The notes: generated by a model from the letters alone, not told the origin. DNA of 64,000 nt from Natronosporangium sp035305625 (GCA_963809545.1 CAWEKD010000007.1:434001-498000); one strand, 5' to 3'. Shown: positions 8,463 to 17,685, counted from the first letter of the stretch. Numbers and translations: made by a program.

Positions 8463-8861
8463 GTGATGCGCACGGTGCTCCTCTACAGCGACCGACCGGA
8501 AACCCGCGACCAGATGCGGTTCGCGATCGGCACCCATCCGGCGCCGGGGCTGACGCTGCGGTTCGTGGATGCCAGCAGCTACCGGGAGTGCCTCTCGATC
8601 GTGGACAACTACGAGGTCGACCTGCTGATCCTGGATGGTGAGGCGCAGCCGGCCGGTGGGATCGGAGTGGCCCGGCAGTTGCGGGACGAGCGGGACGACT
8701 GCCCCCTGATCTGCCTGGTCGTGGCGCGGCCTGCGGACCGATGGCTGGCCGCCTATGCTGAGGCCGACGCCACCCTCGTCCACCCACTCGACCCGGTCAC
8801 CACCGGGCAGACCATCGCCGCGCTGCTGCAGCCGGCCGACGACCCCGCGCCCACCCACTAG
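8463..8861 (+). CDS. Stand-alone receiver-like protein
   Basis: 132 residues with the fold pattern of a response-regulator receiver domain and no output domain. The strand LLILDGEA places an aspartate (Asp58) at the usual phosphorylation position, and Asp11 (LLYSDRPET) could belong to the acidic pocket. The conserved Lys of strand beta-5 is not obvious: LVHPLDP is where KP would be expected, so it may not be phosphorylated in the usual way. It sits between ctaG and trpD; target and partner kinase are unknown. The start is a GTG followed by ATG, 6 nt after a TAGGAT -10. The product is probably cytoplasmic. Confidence 0.6.
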   Translation: MMRTVLLYSDRPETRDQMRFAIGTHPAPGLTLRFVDASSYRECLSIVDNYEVDLLILDGEAQPAGGIGVARQLRDERDDCPLICLVVARPADRWLAAYAEADATLVHPLDPVTTGQTIAALLQPADDPAPTH

Positions 8862-8904
8862 CGCGCCCCATTCCAGACTCACGCTCCGGAAGTGAGGGCC
8901 ACCG

Positions 8905-9954
8905 TTGGCTGAACGGACTTGGCCGACCCTACTCACCGCGCTGCTGCGTGGTGCCGACCTGACTAGTGCTGATACCGCCTGGGCGATGGGTGAGGTGATG
9001 TCCGGCCGCGCCTCCCCCGCCCAGCTAGCCGGATTCATCATCGCCCTGCGCGCCAAAGGAGAGACCTCGGCCGAGATCAGCGGCCTGGCGGCGGAGATGC
9101 TCGCCCACGCGGTCCGGGTGGAGTTACCGCCCGAGCTGCGGCAGACGGCGGTCGACGTCGTCGGCACCGGCGGCGACGGGGCGCACACCGTGAACATCTC
9201 GACCATGGCGGCGCTGGTGGTGGCCGGCGCGGGGGTGCCGGTCATCAAGCACGGCAACCGGGCCGCGTCCTCCTCCTGCGGCGCCGCGGACGTACTGGAG
9301 GCGCTGGGAATCCCGGTCGACCTGGGGCCGGCGGAGGTGGCGCGGTGCGTGGCCGAGGCCGGGATCGGGTTCTGCTTCGCCCCCCGGTTCCATCCGGGGA
9401 TGCGGCACGCGGGAGCTGTGCGCCGGGAGCTGGGGGTGCCGACCGCGTTCAACATCCTCGGCCCGTTGACCAACCCGGCCCAACCGGTGGCGGCGGCGAT
9501 CGGGTGCGCCGACGCGCGGCTGGCCCCGGTGATGGCGCGGGTGTTCGCCAGCCGCGGCCAGTCCGCACTGGTGATGCGGGGCGAGGACGGACTGGACGAG
9601 TTCACCATCGGGGGGCCGACCCGGGTGTGGTGGGCCACCGATGGGGACGTCCGGGAGAGCGTGGTGGACGCGGCCGACCTGGGGTTGCCGCGGGCGCACG
9701 CAACAGACCTGCGCGGCGGTGACCCCGCGTTCAACGCGGAGGTGGTCCGGCGACTGCTGTCCGGCCGGCGGGGACCGGTCCGGGACGCGGTGCTCGCCAA
9801 CGCGGCGGCGGCCCTGGCCGCCCAGGACGGGGACGGTGGTGATCTGCGCAAGCGACTGCGGGTGGGGCTGGAGCGCGCCACCGAGTCGCTGGACTCGGGT
9901 GCCGCCGCGGCCACGCTGGAGCGCTGGCGCCGGGTCGCGACCGCGCAGGCCTGA
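8905..9954 (+). CDS. trpD: Anthranilate phosphoribosyltransferase
   Basis: 349 residues, normal for TrpD. It transfers phosphoribose from PRPP to anthranilate in tryptophan synthesis. Family motifs are in place: GTGGDGAHTVNIST (PRPP/diphosphate binding), KHGNRAASSSCGAADVLEALG, FAPRFHPGMRH and FNILGPLTNPA. The start is the TTG at 8905, with a weak GTGAGGG upstream; no better ATG or GTG keeps the N-terminal helix. No other trp genes are nearby, as usual in actinobacteria, where trpD sits next to the cytochrome oxidase cluster. A hairpin terminator follows at 10000-10030. Confidence 0.95.
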   Translation: MAERTWPTLLTALLRGADLTSADTAWAMGEVMSGRASPAQLAGFIIALRAKGETSAEISGLAAEMLAHAVRVELPPELRQTAVDVVGTGGDGAHTVNISTMAALVVAGAGVPVIKHGNRAASSSCGAADVLEALGIPVDLGPAEVARCVAEAGIGFCFAPRFHPGMRHAGAVRRELGVPTAFNILGPLTNPAQPVAAAIGCADARLAPVMARVFASRGQSALVMRGEDGLDEFTIGGPTRVWWATDGDVRESVVDAADLGLPRAHATDLRGGDPAFNAEVVRRLLSGRRGPVRDAVLANAAAALAAQDGDGGDLRKRLRVGLERATESLDSGAAAATLERWRRVATAQA

Positions 9955-9999
9955 TCCGACGCTGGGGGCCCGGGACCGCGTAGACGGCCGTTAGGGCCC

Positions 10000-10030
10000 C
10001 AGACACCCCGGGATCGTTCTCGGGGGTCTG
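10000..10030 (+). terminator. Probable trpD terminator
   Basis: An imperfect hairpin: 5-bp outer stem CAGAC/GTCTG, one bulged A, then 8 pairs (one G-U) around a TCGT loop. It lies 46 nt after the trpD stop. Confidence 0.5.
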
Positions 10031-10137
10031 ACGCGCTCTCAGCGCCCCGAACCGGGCCACGGATGCCAGGGACCGAGGTCCGGGATGGTTCCACGGCTGA
10101 CAGTCGAAATCAGCGGCTGACCGGCGACCGGCGAAAA

Positions 10138-10169
10138 AGGACCGCTCCCCGTCACCGGGGAGCGGTCCT
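10138..10169 (-). terminator. Terminator of the ctaC-ctaF operon
   Basis: A perfect 14-bp stem (10138-10151/10156-10169) with a 4-nt loop. On the minus strand it is followed by five Ts (the AAAAA at 10134-10138), a classical intrinsic terminator about 50 nt after the ctaF stop. Confidence 0.75.
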
Positions 10170-10217
10170 ACGCCATAGGGCTCGTACCGGGGTAGACCGG
10201 CGGAGCCGCCGGGCCGG

Positions 10218-10655
10218 CTATTCGACCGCGGTGCGGCGGGTGCCGGTGTAGTACTCGAACAGCAGCCCGGCGGTGGTCGACGATCACCGCGATGATCCCG
10301 GCCGATGATCAGCCACCACTGCCAGAAGACCACGCCCATACCGCGCCGACGGAGGCGGCCAGCGCCATCCCGAACGGCCAGTAGCTGCCCGGGCTGAAGA
10401 AGCCGACCTCGCCGGCGCCCTCGGCGATCTCCGCGTCCGGCCGGTCCTCCGGCCGCGGCTCGATCCGGCGGGAGACGAACCAGAAGAACCCGCCGCACAT
10501 CAGGCAGAGCAGCGCGAAGCACAGCAGCAGCGCGACGGTGCCGATCCACTCGATGTGCGCCGAGCTCGTACGCAGGTCCACCAGCCGTAGACGGCGCGAG
10601 GCGACGAAGAGGAACGCGGCGACGCCAGGACGAAGATCCGCCACTCGGTCTTCAT
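10218..10655 (-). pseudogene. ctaF: Cytochrome c oxidase subunit IV (actinobacterial CtaF), multiply frameshifted as read
   Basis: The small fourth subunit of the actinobacterial aa3 oxidase. The start MKTEWRIFV is at 10655 behind a strong GGGAGGT Shine-Dalgarno; the middle (AHIEWIGTVALLL, ending GSYWPFGMALAA) is in one frame; GVVFWQWWLII is in another; and the end EYYTGTRRTAVE stops at 10218. At least four single-base indels are needed, near 10278, 10303, 10341 and between 10600 and 10650. It directly follows ctaC, whose TAG overlaps the Shine-Dalgarno. Each segment matches the family, so the gene is probably intact in the organism and the sequence is faulty here. Confidence 0.75.
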
Positions 10656-10661
10656 CGTCAG

Positions 10662-11584
10662 CTACCTCCCGGCGTCTGCTCGAGCGCTCGGTGCGCGTCG
10701 GGTCTCGAACGGCTCGGTGGTGGTGGCGAACGGCTCCTCGTCCGATCGCGCTGCAGCGCCTCCGGCGTGCGACATGCCCGGACTGCTGCGCGGCCAGGTA
10801 CTGCTCGTAACCTCTGCGGCGAGACCGCCCGCAGCTCGAAGTTCATCATCGAGTGGTAGGTGCCGCACAGCTCGGCGCACCGGCCGACGTAGCGGCCCTC
10901 CTTGTCCATGGATGGTCACCTCGAACACGTTGCGCACGTCGCCGGGGAACACGTCCCGCTTGAACAGCAGCTCCGGCACCCAGAACGAGTGGATCGACGT
11001 CCTGGCGGTGCTCCTCGAACCGGATCGTCCGCCCGGTCGGCAGCACCAGCACCGGGATGTGGTCGCTCGTGCCCACGGTCGAGGCGATCGGTCTCGCGCG
11101 TCCGGGCCCGGTGCCGTCGCGGTAGTTGAACTGCCAGTTCCACTTGAACGCGACCACCTCGACGGTCACGTCCGGGTTCGCCGAGATCTGGTCGACGTCG
11201 GTCTGGATGACCGCGGTGTAGTAGAACAGCACCGCGACGACCAGGAACGGCGCGACCGTGTAGAGCACCTCCATCGGCAGGTTGTACCGGGTCTGCGACC
11301 GGCAGCTCGTCGCCCGCGCTTGCGGTACCGGATCACGCACCAGAAGATCAGGCCCCACACGAAGAACGCCGACGACCAGCGCGGCGATCACCGACGCCGA
11401 TCCACAGGTCGTACATCCGCTGCGACTGGTCGGTGATGCCGCCCTGCGGCCAGCCGAAGCCGCCGAAGGCGTCGCCGACGTCCCGCAGGCAGCCGCTCAG
11501 CAGCGTCACCACCGCGGCGACCGGCGGCCACCAAGCCGATGGCCCGTCGTGGCGACTCCGGCCTCGCGCACTTCTCGCGCCCAC
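10662..11584 (-). pseudogene. ctaC: Cytochrome c oxidase subunit II, multiply frameshifted as read
   Basis: CuA subunit of the aa3 oxidase. Segments in different minus-strand frames give, in order: a lipobox-like signal (LLSGC), GGFGWPQGGITDQSQRMYDLW, a first helix ending IFWCVIRYR, a second helix (YTVAPFLVVAVLFYYTA), FKWNWQFNYRDG, the CuA motif CAELCGTYHSMM and a tail ending EEPFATTTEPFETRR. Several single-base indels separate them (around 10.75, 10.9, 11.0, 11.1, 11.3 and 11.38 kb). The GTG start at 11584 has AGGGAGGCGGGAG upstream. ctaF follows 6 nt later. Loss of this subunit would disable the oxidase whose other genes are intact, so sequence error is the likely cause. Confidence 0.78.
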
Positions 11585-11700
11585 CAGCTCCCGCCTCCCT
11601 AGCAGCGATCCCGTACGGCAGCAGATTACTCGGACCAGGCGATCGACCGCGCTGACGTGGGGCGGGTGACTGGCCTACCGTTCGAGTCGGATGGAAACGG

Positions 11701-12824
11701 ATGGCGTACTTCGACGCGGCGACCGCCGCGCCGCTGCATCCGGTGGCGCGGCAGGCGTGCTGGCCGCGCTCGACGACGGCTGGGCCGACCCCGGCAAGCT
11801 GTACCGCCGGCCCGGCGGGCCCGCCAGCTGCTCGACGCCGCCCAGGCCGCCGTCGCGGAGGTGCTGGGGGTACGCCCCGACGAGGTGATCGTTCACCGCC
11901 AGCGGCACCAGCGCCGTGCACGCGGCGGTGCTGGGCAGGCTGGCCGGCCGGCCGCGCGCCGGACAGGTCCTGGTGCACTCGGCGATCGAGCACTCGGCGG
12001 TGCTGCACGTGGCCGAGCACCACGTCGCCGCCGGCGGCGAGGCGGTGTCCGTACCGGTGGACCGGCTCGGCCGGATCGACCTGGACGCCTGGCGGGCCGC
12101 GGTCCACCAGCCCGGGGTGGCGCTGGCCGCGCTTGATCAGCGCCAGCCACGAGGTGGGCACGGTGCAGCCGGTGGCGGAGGCGGCCGCAGGCCTGCGCCG
12201 ACGGCGGGGGTGCCGCTGCTGGTGGACGCCGCCCAGTCGGTCGGGCCGGGTGCCGGTGCCGGCGGGCTGGTCGATGCTGACCGGCCAGCGCGCGCAAGTG
12301 GGGCGGCCCGCCCGGGGTGGGCGTGCTGGTGGTGCGCAAGGGACCGGTGCGCTGGTCGCCCGCCGTCGACCGCACAGGTCACGCACGTGGCCGGCCTGCC
12401 GGCGATGGTGGCGGCCGCGGCGGCGCTGCGCGCCGCCGCCGCCGAGGCCGCCGGCCGAGGCCGCGCGGCTGTCCGCCGCTGGTGGACCGGATCCGCGCCA
12501 CGGTGGCGGCGACGGTGCCCGGACGTCGAGGTGGTCGGCGACCCGGTCGACCGGCTGCCGCACCTGGTGACGTTCTCCTGCCTGTACGTGGACGGGGAGG
12601 CGCTGCTGCACGCGCTGGACCGGCGCGGCTTCGCGGTGTCGTCCGGCTCCTCCTGCACCTCCGACACCCTGCAGCCCAGCCACGTGCTGGAGGCGATGGG
12701 CGTGCTGTCCCACGGCAACGTCCGGGTCTCGCTGCACCGCGAGACCACCGAGGAGCAGGTGGACCGGTTCCTGGCCGTGCTGCCGGGCGTGGTGGCCGAC
12801 CTGCGCGCGGAGGCGGGGATGTGA
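11701..12824 (+). pseudogene. Cysteine desulfurase (NifS/IscS-like), multiply frameshifted as read
   Basis: PLP enzyme that removes sulfur from cysteine for Fe-S clusters and tRNA thiolation. The start MAYFDAATAAPLHP is typical of the class. Later segments in other frames include VHSAIEHSAVLHVAEHH, PLLVDAAQSVG, a Lys-containing KWGGPPGVGVLVVRKG stretch (PLP lysine) and SSGSSCTSDTLQPSHVL (catalytic Cys loop). About six or more single-base indels between 11750 and 12530 break the frame; the His before the PLP lysine falls on one of them. The last frame is open to 12824. The TusA-like gene overlaps the stop by 4 nt (GTGA), so the two form a sulfur-relay pair. Confidence 0.75.
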
Positions 12825-13051
12825 CCGAGCTGGACAGTGCGAGGTGCTGGACTGCCGGGGCCAGCGCTGCCCGCTGCCGGTGATCGCGCTGGCCCGCCGC
12901 CTGCCGGAGGTGCCGGTCGGCGACGGTGCTGCGGGTGCTGGCCGACGACCCGGCCGCGGCCAACGACATCCCCGCCTGGTGCCGGATGCGCGGCCAGGAG
13001 TACGTCGGTGCCCCCGCCCCGCACACGTTCGAGGTGCGCCGGACCCAGTGA
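12821..13051 (+). pseudogene. TusA-family sulfur carrier, frameshifted as read
   Basis: A small sulfur-carrier protein of about 76 residues. The motif LDCRGQRCPLPVIALARR contains the CPxP signature and is followed by DDPAAANDIPAWCRMRGQEYVG. Two single-base errors are implied: one base missing near 12840 and one extra near 12924. It begins with a GTG overlapping the desulfurase stop, so the pair is probably co-translated. In the family the first Cys of the motif accepts persulfide sulfur from the desulfurase and passes it on. A second Cys (AWCRMRG) is also present. Confidence 0.7.
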
Positions 13052-13187
13052 GATCCCGCTCCACCAGCGACAACGGCCACGGGCGGCTCGCTTACCCCAA
13101 TTACAGCCGGCTCGCTCGCCAGGCGGCGATGCGGGCTGGCCGGTAAGCTCCGGAACCGGCCGGAGACCCCTACCCCTGAGAGTTGTC

Positions 13188-14165
13188 ATGAAGATTGTCG
13201 TTACTGGTTCCATCGCCACCGACCATCTGATGCACTTCCCCGGGCGGTTCACCGAACAGTTGGTGGCCGACCAGCTACACAAGGTGTCACTGTCGTTCCT
13301 GGTGGACACGCTGACCGTGCGCCGGGGCGGGATCGCCCCCAACATCGCGTACGGGATGAGCCAGCTGGGGCTGCGGCCGGTGTTGGTCGGAGCGGTCGGG
13401 GCGGACTTCGCCGAATACCGCTCCTTCCTGGAATCACACGGAGTGGACTGCGAATCGGTGCTGGTGTCCCCCACCGCCCACACCGCCCGGTTCGTGTGCA
13501 CCACCGACGACGACCTCAACCAGATCGCCTCGTTCTACGCCGGCGCCATGAGTGAGGCCCGCAACATCACGCTGGCCCCGATCGCCGAGCGACTGTCCGG
13601 AGTCGACCTGGTCCTGATCAGCGCCAACGACCCGGTGGCGATGCTGCGGCACTCGCAGGAGTGCCGGGAACTGGGGCTCCCGTTCGCCGCCGACCCGTCC
13701 CAGCAGCTGGCGCGGATGTCCGGGGAGGAGGCGCTGCAGCTGATCGAGGGTGCCCGGTACCTGCTGACCAACGAGTACGAGAAGTCCCTGCTGGAGTCCA
13801 AGACCGGCCGCAGCGAGGAGCAGATCCGGCAGCTGGTGGACGTGCAGGTCACCACCCTCGGCAAGGACGGGGTGGAGATCGCCGGGCGGGGGCTGGATCC
13901 GATCCGGGTGCCGGCGCTGCCGGAGGTACGGGCGGAGGACCCCACCGGGGTGGGGGACGGTTTCCGGGCCGGGTTCTTCGCCGGCATCTCCTGGGGGCTG
14001 GGGCTGGAACGGGCCGCGCAGGTCGGCTGTCTGCTGGCCGCGCAGGTGCTGGAGACCGTCGGCACCCAGGAGTACGTGGTGCACGCCGACAGCTTCCTGA
14101 AGCGGTTCGCCGAGGTGTACGGGGACGTGGCCGCCGCGGAGGTCCGCCCCCACCTGGTCGGCTGA
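13188..14165 (+). CDS. adoK: Adenosine kinase / PfkB-family nucleoside kinase
   Basis: 325 residues, close in length and sequence pattern to M. tuberculosis AdoK (also called CbhK). It phosphorylates adenosine for purine salvage. Signatures seen: GSIATDHLMHFPGRF at the start, RRGGIAPNIAYGM (substrate lid region), FVCTTDDDLNQIASFY, and the PfkB catalytic motif DPTGVGDGFRAGF, in which the Asp of VGDG is the base. The ATG at 13188 is chosen because the protein begins at the conserved MKIVVTGSIATDH; the frame is open upstream but is non-coding. An 18-bp inverted repeat (CTCCGG-N6-CCGGAG, 13148-13165) lies just before the gene. A long hairpin follows. Confidence 0.9.
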   Translation: MKIVVTGSIATDHLMHFPGRFTEQLVADQLHKVSLSFLVDTLTVRRGGIAPNIAYGMSQLGLRPVLVGAVGADFAEYRSFLESHGVDCESVLVSPTAHTARFVCTTDDDLNQIASFYAGAMSEARNITLAPIAERLSGVDLVLISANDPVAMLRHSQECRELGLPFAADPSQQLARMSGEEALQLIEGARYLLTNEYEKSLLESKTGRSEEQIRQLVDVQVTTLGKDGVEIAGRGLDPIRVPALPEVRAEDPTGVGDGFRAGFFAGISWGLGLERAAQVGCLLAAQVLETVGTQEYVVHADSFLKRFAEVYGDVAAAEVRPHLVG

Positions 14166-14199
14166 GCGACGCCGGCGGCCGCCGGTCGTGTCGACGACG

Positions 14200-14244
14200 G
14201 ACCGCCTCCGGCCGGGGCGATGGTCGCCCCTGCCGGAGGCGGTC
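14200..14244. terminator. Terminator between adoK and erpA
   Basis: Two stacked stems: 13 bp (14200-14212/14232-14244) enclosing 7 bp (14214-14220/14224-14230). It sits between convergent genes. Confidence 0.7.
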
Positions 14245-14278
14245 GAGGAGCGTCGGGCAGCGGTCGAGCCGCCGCTGA

Positions 14279-14653
14279 TCAGTGGAAGCTGTCGCCGCAG
14301 GCGCAGGAACCCGAAGCGTTCGGGTTGTCGATGGTGAAGCCCTGAGCGTCGATCCGGTCGGCGAAGTCGATCGTGGCTCCGGTCAGGTACGGGGCGCTCA
14401 TCCGGTCCACCACGACCTCGAACCCGTCGTAGGCGGTCACGTGGTCACCCTCCAGCGACCGCTCGTCGAAGAAGAGCTGGTAGCGCAGGCCGGAGCAGCC
14501 ACCCGGCTGGACCGCCACCCGCAGCCGCAGGTCGTCCCGCCCCTCCTGCTCCAGCAGGGCCTTGACCTTCGCGGCGGCCACGTCGGTGAGGGTGACTACC
14601 TGGTCGGTGGCGCTGCCGGCGCCCGCGTTGTCGGTATCGGTCGGTGTGGTCAC
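14279..14653 (-). CDS. erpA: Iron-sulfur cluster insertion protein (HesB/ErpA type)
   Basis: 124 residues of the A-type carrier family. The three cluster-binding cysteines are in QPGGCSGLRYQ and SCACGDSFH at the C-terminus. The YQLFFDERSLEGD strand is typical. It delivers Fe-S clusters to client enzymes in the cytoplasm. The GTG at 14653 has AGGGAG upstream. It lies close to the desulfurase-TusA pair, so sulfur mobilisation and cluster delivery are grouped; catalase is read on the same strand downstream but is probably a separate unit, given the 192-nt gap. Confidence 0.93.
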   Translation of the reverse strand: MTTPTDTDNAGAGSATDQVVTLTDVAAAKVKALLEQEGRDDLRLRVAVQPGGCSGLRYQLFFDERSLEGDHVTAYDGFEVVVDRMSAPYLTGATIDFADRIDAQGFTIDNPNASGSCACGDSFH

Positions 14654-14756
14654 GTCTGGCTCCCTGAACGCGGTTGATTTCCGTCGTCGTCAACGCTAGC
14701 TGACCGGCCGGGCATTCCTGAACCGAGTGCGGGAAGTCACCGCGGCGGGTCGTAGG

Positions 14757-14796
14757 TCACGGCCCGCCCTGGGCGGGTGCCCGGGGCGGGCCGTGA
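14757..14796 (-). terminator. Terminator downstream of catalase
   Basis: A 13-bp perfect stem (14757-14769/14784-14796) with a 14-nt loop, 50 nt after the catalase stop on the minus strand. Confidence 0.7.
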
Positions 14797-14845
14797 TCTG
14801 CACGAGGTCTGCGCGAAGGGGCGTCGCCCCTGGGCGCGGTGGGCC

Positions 14846-16291
14846 TCAGCCCTGGACGGCGACCGCGATCCGGTCACCGACCTCCTTGTCGATCGAGCGC
14901 CAGTAGTTGAGGGCCCGCTCCAGCACCGGGGCGGACACCCCGTCCTTCAGTGCGGCGGCGACGTTGCTGACCAGCCGGGACCGGGCGGCGTCGTCCATCA
15001 CCTTCCGCACCAGGGTGCCGGCCTGCCCGAAGTCGTCGTCCTCGGCGTGCAGCTCGTAGGCGGCCCGGACCATGTCCCCGTCGCTGTGCCAGCCGTAGTC
15101 CTCGCCCCGGTTCGGATCGACCACCGGCCCGCCGTAGGAGTTCGGCGAGTAGACCGGCATGTTGCCGGTGTGCTGGTAGCGCATCGGCCCGTCGAAGGTG
15201 TAGGTGTTGACCGGCACCTTCGGCTGGTTGACCGGCAGCTGCAGGTAGTTCGGGCCGATCCGGTAGCGGTGGGTGTCGGCGTAGGCGAACATCCGGCCCA
15301 GCAGCATCTTGTCCGGGGAGACCCCGATGCCCGGCACCAGCGCGGACGGCTCGAACGCGGCCTGCTCGATCTGGGCGAAGAAGTTCTCCGGGTTCCGGTC
15401 GAGCACCAGTCGCCCGACCTTGATCAGCGGGTAGTCGCCGTGCGGCCACACCTTGGTCAGGTCGAACGGGTTGAACCGGTAGGTCTTGGCGTCCTCGTAC
15501 GGCATCACCTGCACGTACAGGGTCCAGGACGGGTGCTCACCCCGGGTGATGGCGTCGAACAGGTCCCGGCGGTGGAAGTCCGGGTCCTGGGCCACCATGG
15601 CGGCGGCCTCCTCCGCGGTGAAGCACTCGATGCCCTGGTCGGTCTTGAAGTGGTACTTCACCCAGAACTTCTCGCCGGCGGCGTTGACCCACATGTAGGT
15701 GTGCGAGCCGTACCCGTTCATGTGCCGCCAGGTGCGCGGGGTGCCCCGGTCACCGAACAGCCAGGTGACCTGGTGGGCCGACTCCGGGCAGAGGGTCCAG
15801 AAGTCCCACTGCATGTTGTTGTCCCGCACCCCCTTGTCGGGCAGCCGCTTCTGGGAGCGGATGAAGTGCGGGAACTTCATGGGGTCCCGGATGAAGAAGA
15901 TCGGGGTGTTGTTGCCGACGAGGTCGTAGTTGCCCTCGCTGGTGTAGAACTTGATCGCGAACCCGCGCGGGTCCCGGACGGTGTCGGCCGAGCCCTGCTC
16001 GCCGGCGACGGTGGAGAACCGCAGCAGCACCTCGGTGCGGACGCCCTTCTGGAACAGCGCGGCCTTGGTGAACTGGGAGACGTCCTCGGTGGTCTCAAAG
16101 AACCCGAACGCGCCGCCGCCCTTGGCGTGCACGTTGCGCTCCGGCACCCGCTCCCGGTTGAAGTGGGCCATCTGCGCGATGAAGTGGTGATCGTGCAGCA
16201 GCAGCGGACCATTGGCCCCTACCGACAGCGTGAACGCGTCGCTTGGGGCCGGTGCGCCGGTCTCGGTCGTGGAGATCGGCTGATCGGACAC
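14846..16291 (-). CDS. katA: Monofunctional heme catalase
   Basis: 481 residues, the small-subunit catalase size. It breaks down hydrogen peroxide in the cytoplasm. The distal His is in NVHAKGGGAFGFFE, the NADPH/active-channel region includes DPRGFAIKFYTSEGNYD and NNTPIFFIRDP, and the proximal heme Tyr is in RMFAYADTHRYRIG. I chose the GTG at 16291 because GGAGGAGG lies just upstream, although an in-frame ATG exists 33 nt earlier. No fur-type gene adjoins it in this window, so peroxide regulation cannot be read from context. Confidence 0.96.
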   Translation of the reverse strand: MSDQPISTTETGAPAPSDAFTLSVGANGPLLLHDHHFIAQMAHFNRERVPERNVHAKGGGAFGFFETTEDVSQFTKAALFQKGVRTEVLLRFSTVAGEQGSADTVRDPRGFAIKFYTSEGNYDLVGNNTPIFFIRDPMKFPHFIRSQKRLPDKGVRDNNMQWDFWTLCPESAHQVTWLFGDRGTPRTWRHMNGYGSHTYMWVNAAGEKFWVKYHFKTDQGIECFTAEEAAAMVAQDPDFHRRDLFDAITRGEHPSWTLYVQVMPYEDAKTYRFNPFDLTKVWPHGDYPLIKVGRLVLDRNPENFFAQIEQAAFEPSALVPGIGVSPDKMLLGRMFAYADTHRYRIGPNYLQLPVNQPKVPVNTYTFDGPMRYQHTGNMPVYSPNSYGGPVVDPNRGEDYGWHSDGDMVRAAYELHAEDDDFGQAGTLVRKVMDDAARSRLVSNVAAALKDGVSAPVLERALNYWRSIDKEVGDRIAVAVQG

Positions 16292-16363
16292 GGTTCCTCC
16301 TCCAATGGCGGTACGGCACGTCACGGCGGCAGCCCCGCTAGCGGCGCCACCGCTCCACCGAAT

Positions 16364-16392
16364 ACTCCATCACCTAGTCTGGAATCAGTCAA
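16364..16392 (-). promoter_or_regulatory. Candidate catalase promoter
   Basis: On the minus strand TTGACT (16392-16387) is followed after 17 nt by TGGAGT (16369-16364). The -35 is good and the -10 weak. It lies 73 nt before the catalase GTG, so this gene would have a leader and a Shine-Dalgarno, unlike many genes here. Confidence 0.35.
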
Positions 16393-16505
16393 GAAAACAC
16401 TCCGGCGGGTCGGATGACCTTACTCACCTGGGTGACCCTGCTCACTCAGACGAGTGGCTACCCGGTGCTCACCGCCCGCCGGGCGTGGGCACCGCCACCC
16501 GTCGC

Positions 16506-17629
16506 TCACGGACGGCGGTGCTCCCGCGCCAGTTCCGCCCCCAGCTCCCGCAGACCCGTGGTGGTCCGCTCCATCGCCGCGGCCACGTCCCCGTCGAAGT
16601 GGTCCACTAAGGAGTATGCCCCGGTCACCCCGGCCGCCTGGGCCGCGGCCGGATCCACCGCTACCCGTCCGGCCACCACCAGACACGGAATCCCTCGCCG
16701 GCGCGCCGCCGCGGCCACCCCCGCCACCACCTTGCCGCGCAGCGACTGCTGATCGAACGACCCCTCCCCCGTGATCACCAGGTCGGCGGTGGCCAACGCC
16801 GCGTCCCACCCGGTCAACCGCTGGACCAGCCCGATCCCCGACTCGCACCGGCCGCCCAGCGCCAGCAACGCGGCCCCGATCCCACCGGCCGCCCCGGCCC
16901 CGGGCAGCCCGGCCAGCCCGGGCGGGCAGGTCGGCAGCTGGCGTTCCAGCACCTCCGCCCACTGGGCCAGTGCCGCATCCAGCAGCCGGACGTCGTCGTC
17001 GGTGGCGCCTTTCTGCGGCCCGAACACCGCGCTGGCGCCGGTCGGCCCCAGGAGGGGGTTGTCCACGTCGGTGGCGGCCACCAGGCGCGCCTGCCGCAGC
17101 TGCGGCGCCCCGGTCAACCCCGCCACTCCGATCAGCGCCGCCCCGCCGTACGGCAGGGCGTATCCGGCAGCGTCCACCGGGGCCACCCCGAGCGCCGCCA
17201 GCATCCCGGCGCCACCGTCGTTGACCGCGGAGCCGCCCAGCCCCACCACGATCTCCCGGGCACCGGCCTCCACCGCCGCCACGAGCAGCAGGCCCAGCCC
17301 GTACGAGGTGGTGACCTTGGGATCCTGTTCGGACTTGCGCAGCAGATGCAGCCCGCACGCCTGCGCGCTCTCCACGTACCCGACGCCATCGACCAGCAGG
17401 ACATGGCCCTGCACCGGTCGCCCCGGGGGTCCACCGTGTTCACCGGCACCCGGCGTCCGCCCTGGGCCGCCTCGAGGACCGACAGGAACCCCGGTCCGCC
17501 ATCGGCCAGGGGCCGGGCGGTCAGCTCGTCGGTCGGGGCCACCGATCGCCAGCCCTCGGCGAGGGCGGCGGCCACCTCAACCGCGGTCGCGGTACCGGCG
17601 AACTTGTCCGGGCAGATCAGCACCCGCAT
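16506..17629 (-). pseudogene. Glycerate kinase, single frameshift as read
   Basis: About 375 residues of the GckA/GarK glycerate kinase family, which phosphorylates glycerate using ATP. The N-terminal frame (MRVLICPDKFAGTATAVEVA, ADGGPGFLSVLEA, NTVDPRG) and the main frame (VQGHVLLVDGVGYVESA, GLGGSAVNDGGAGMLAALG, DLVITGEGSFDQQS) join if one base is restored in the CCCCGGGGG run near 17430. This is a homopolymer of the type where sequencing errors occur. The start is the ATG at 17629. It stands alone, divergent from nadA. Confidence 0.8.
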
Positions 17630-17685
17630 ACCTGGCAGTCTGCCCTATCGCCCCTGCGCAGGGCACTTCCCCACCGCACCTGACC

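Noticed and set aside
7986..10094. 702-codon minus-strand open frame over ctaG, the receiver-like gene and trpD
   Set aside because: It is antisense to well-supported genes and encodes Arg/Ser/Pro-rich sequence typical of a high-GC shadow frame.
11670..11700. GTTCGAGTC motif reminiscent of a tRNA T-loop
   Set aside because: No acceptor, anticodon or D-arm pairing surrounds it; it lies at the cysteine desulfurase start.
13072..13146. Short frame ending RLAYPNYSRLARQAAMRAGR before adoK
   Set aside because: No start codon or ribosome site fits, and no family was recognised; it may be read-through from the error-rich tusA region.
12137..13519. 460-codon minus-strand open frame over the desulfurase and adoK
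   Set aside because: It crosses the indel patch and the adoK start on the opposite strand; composition is that of a shadow frame.
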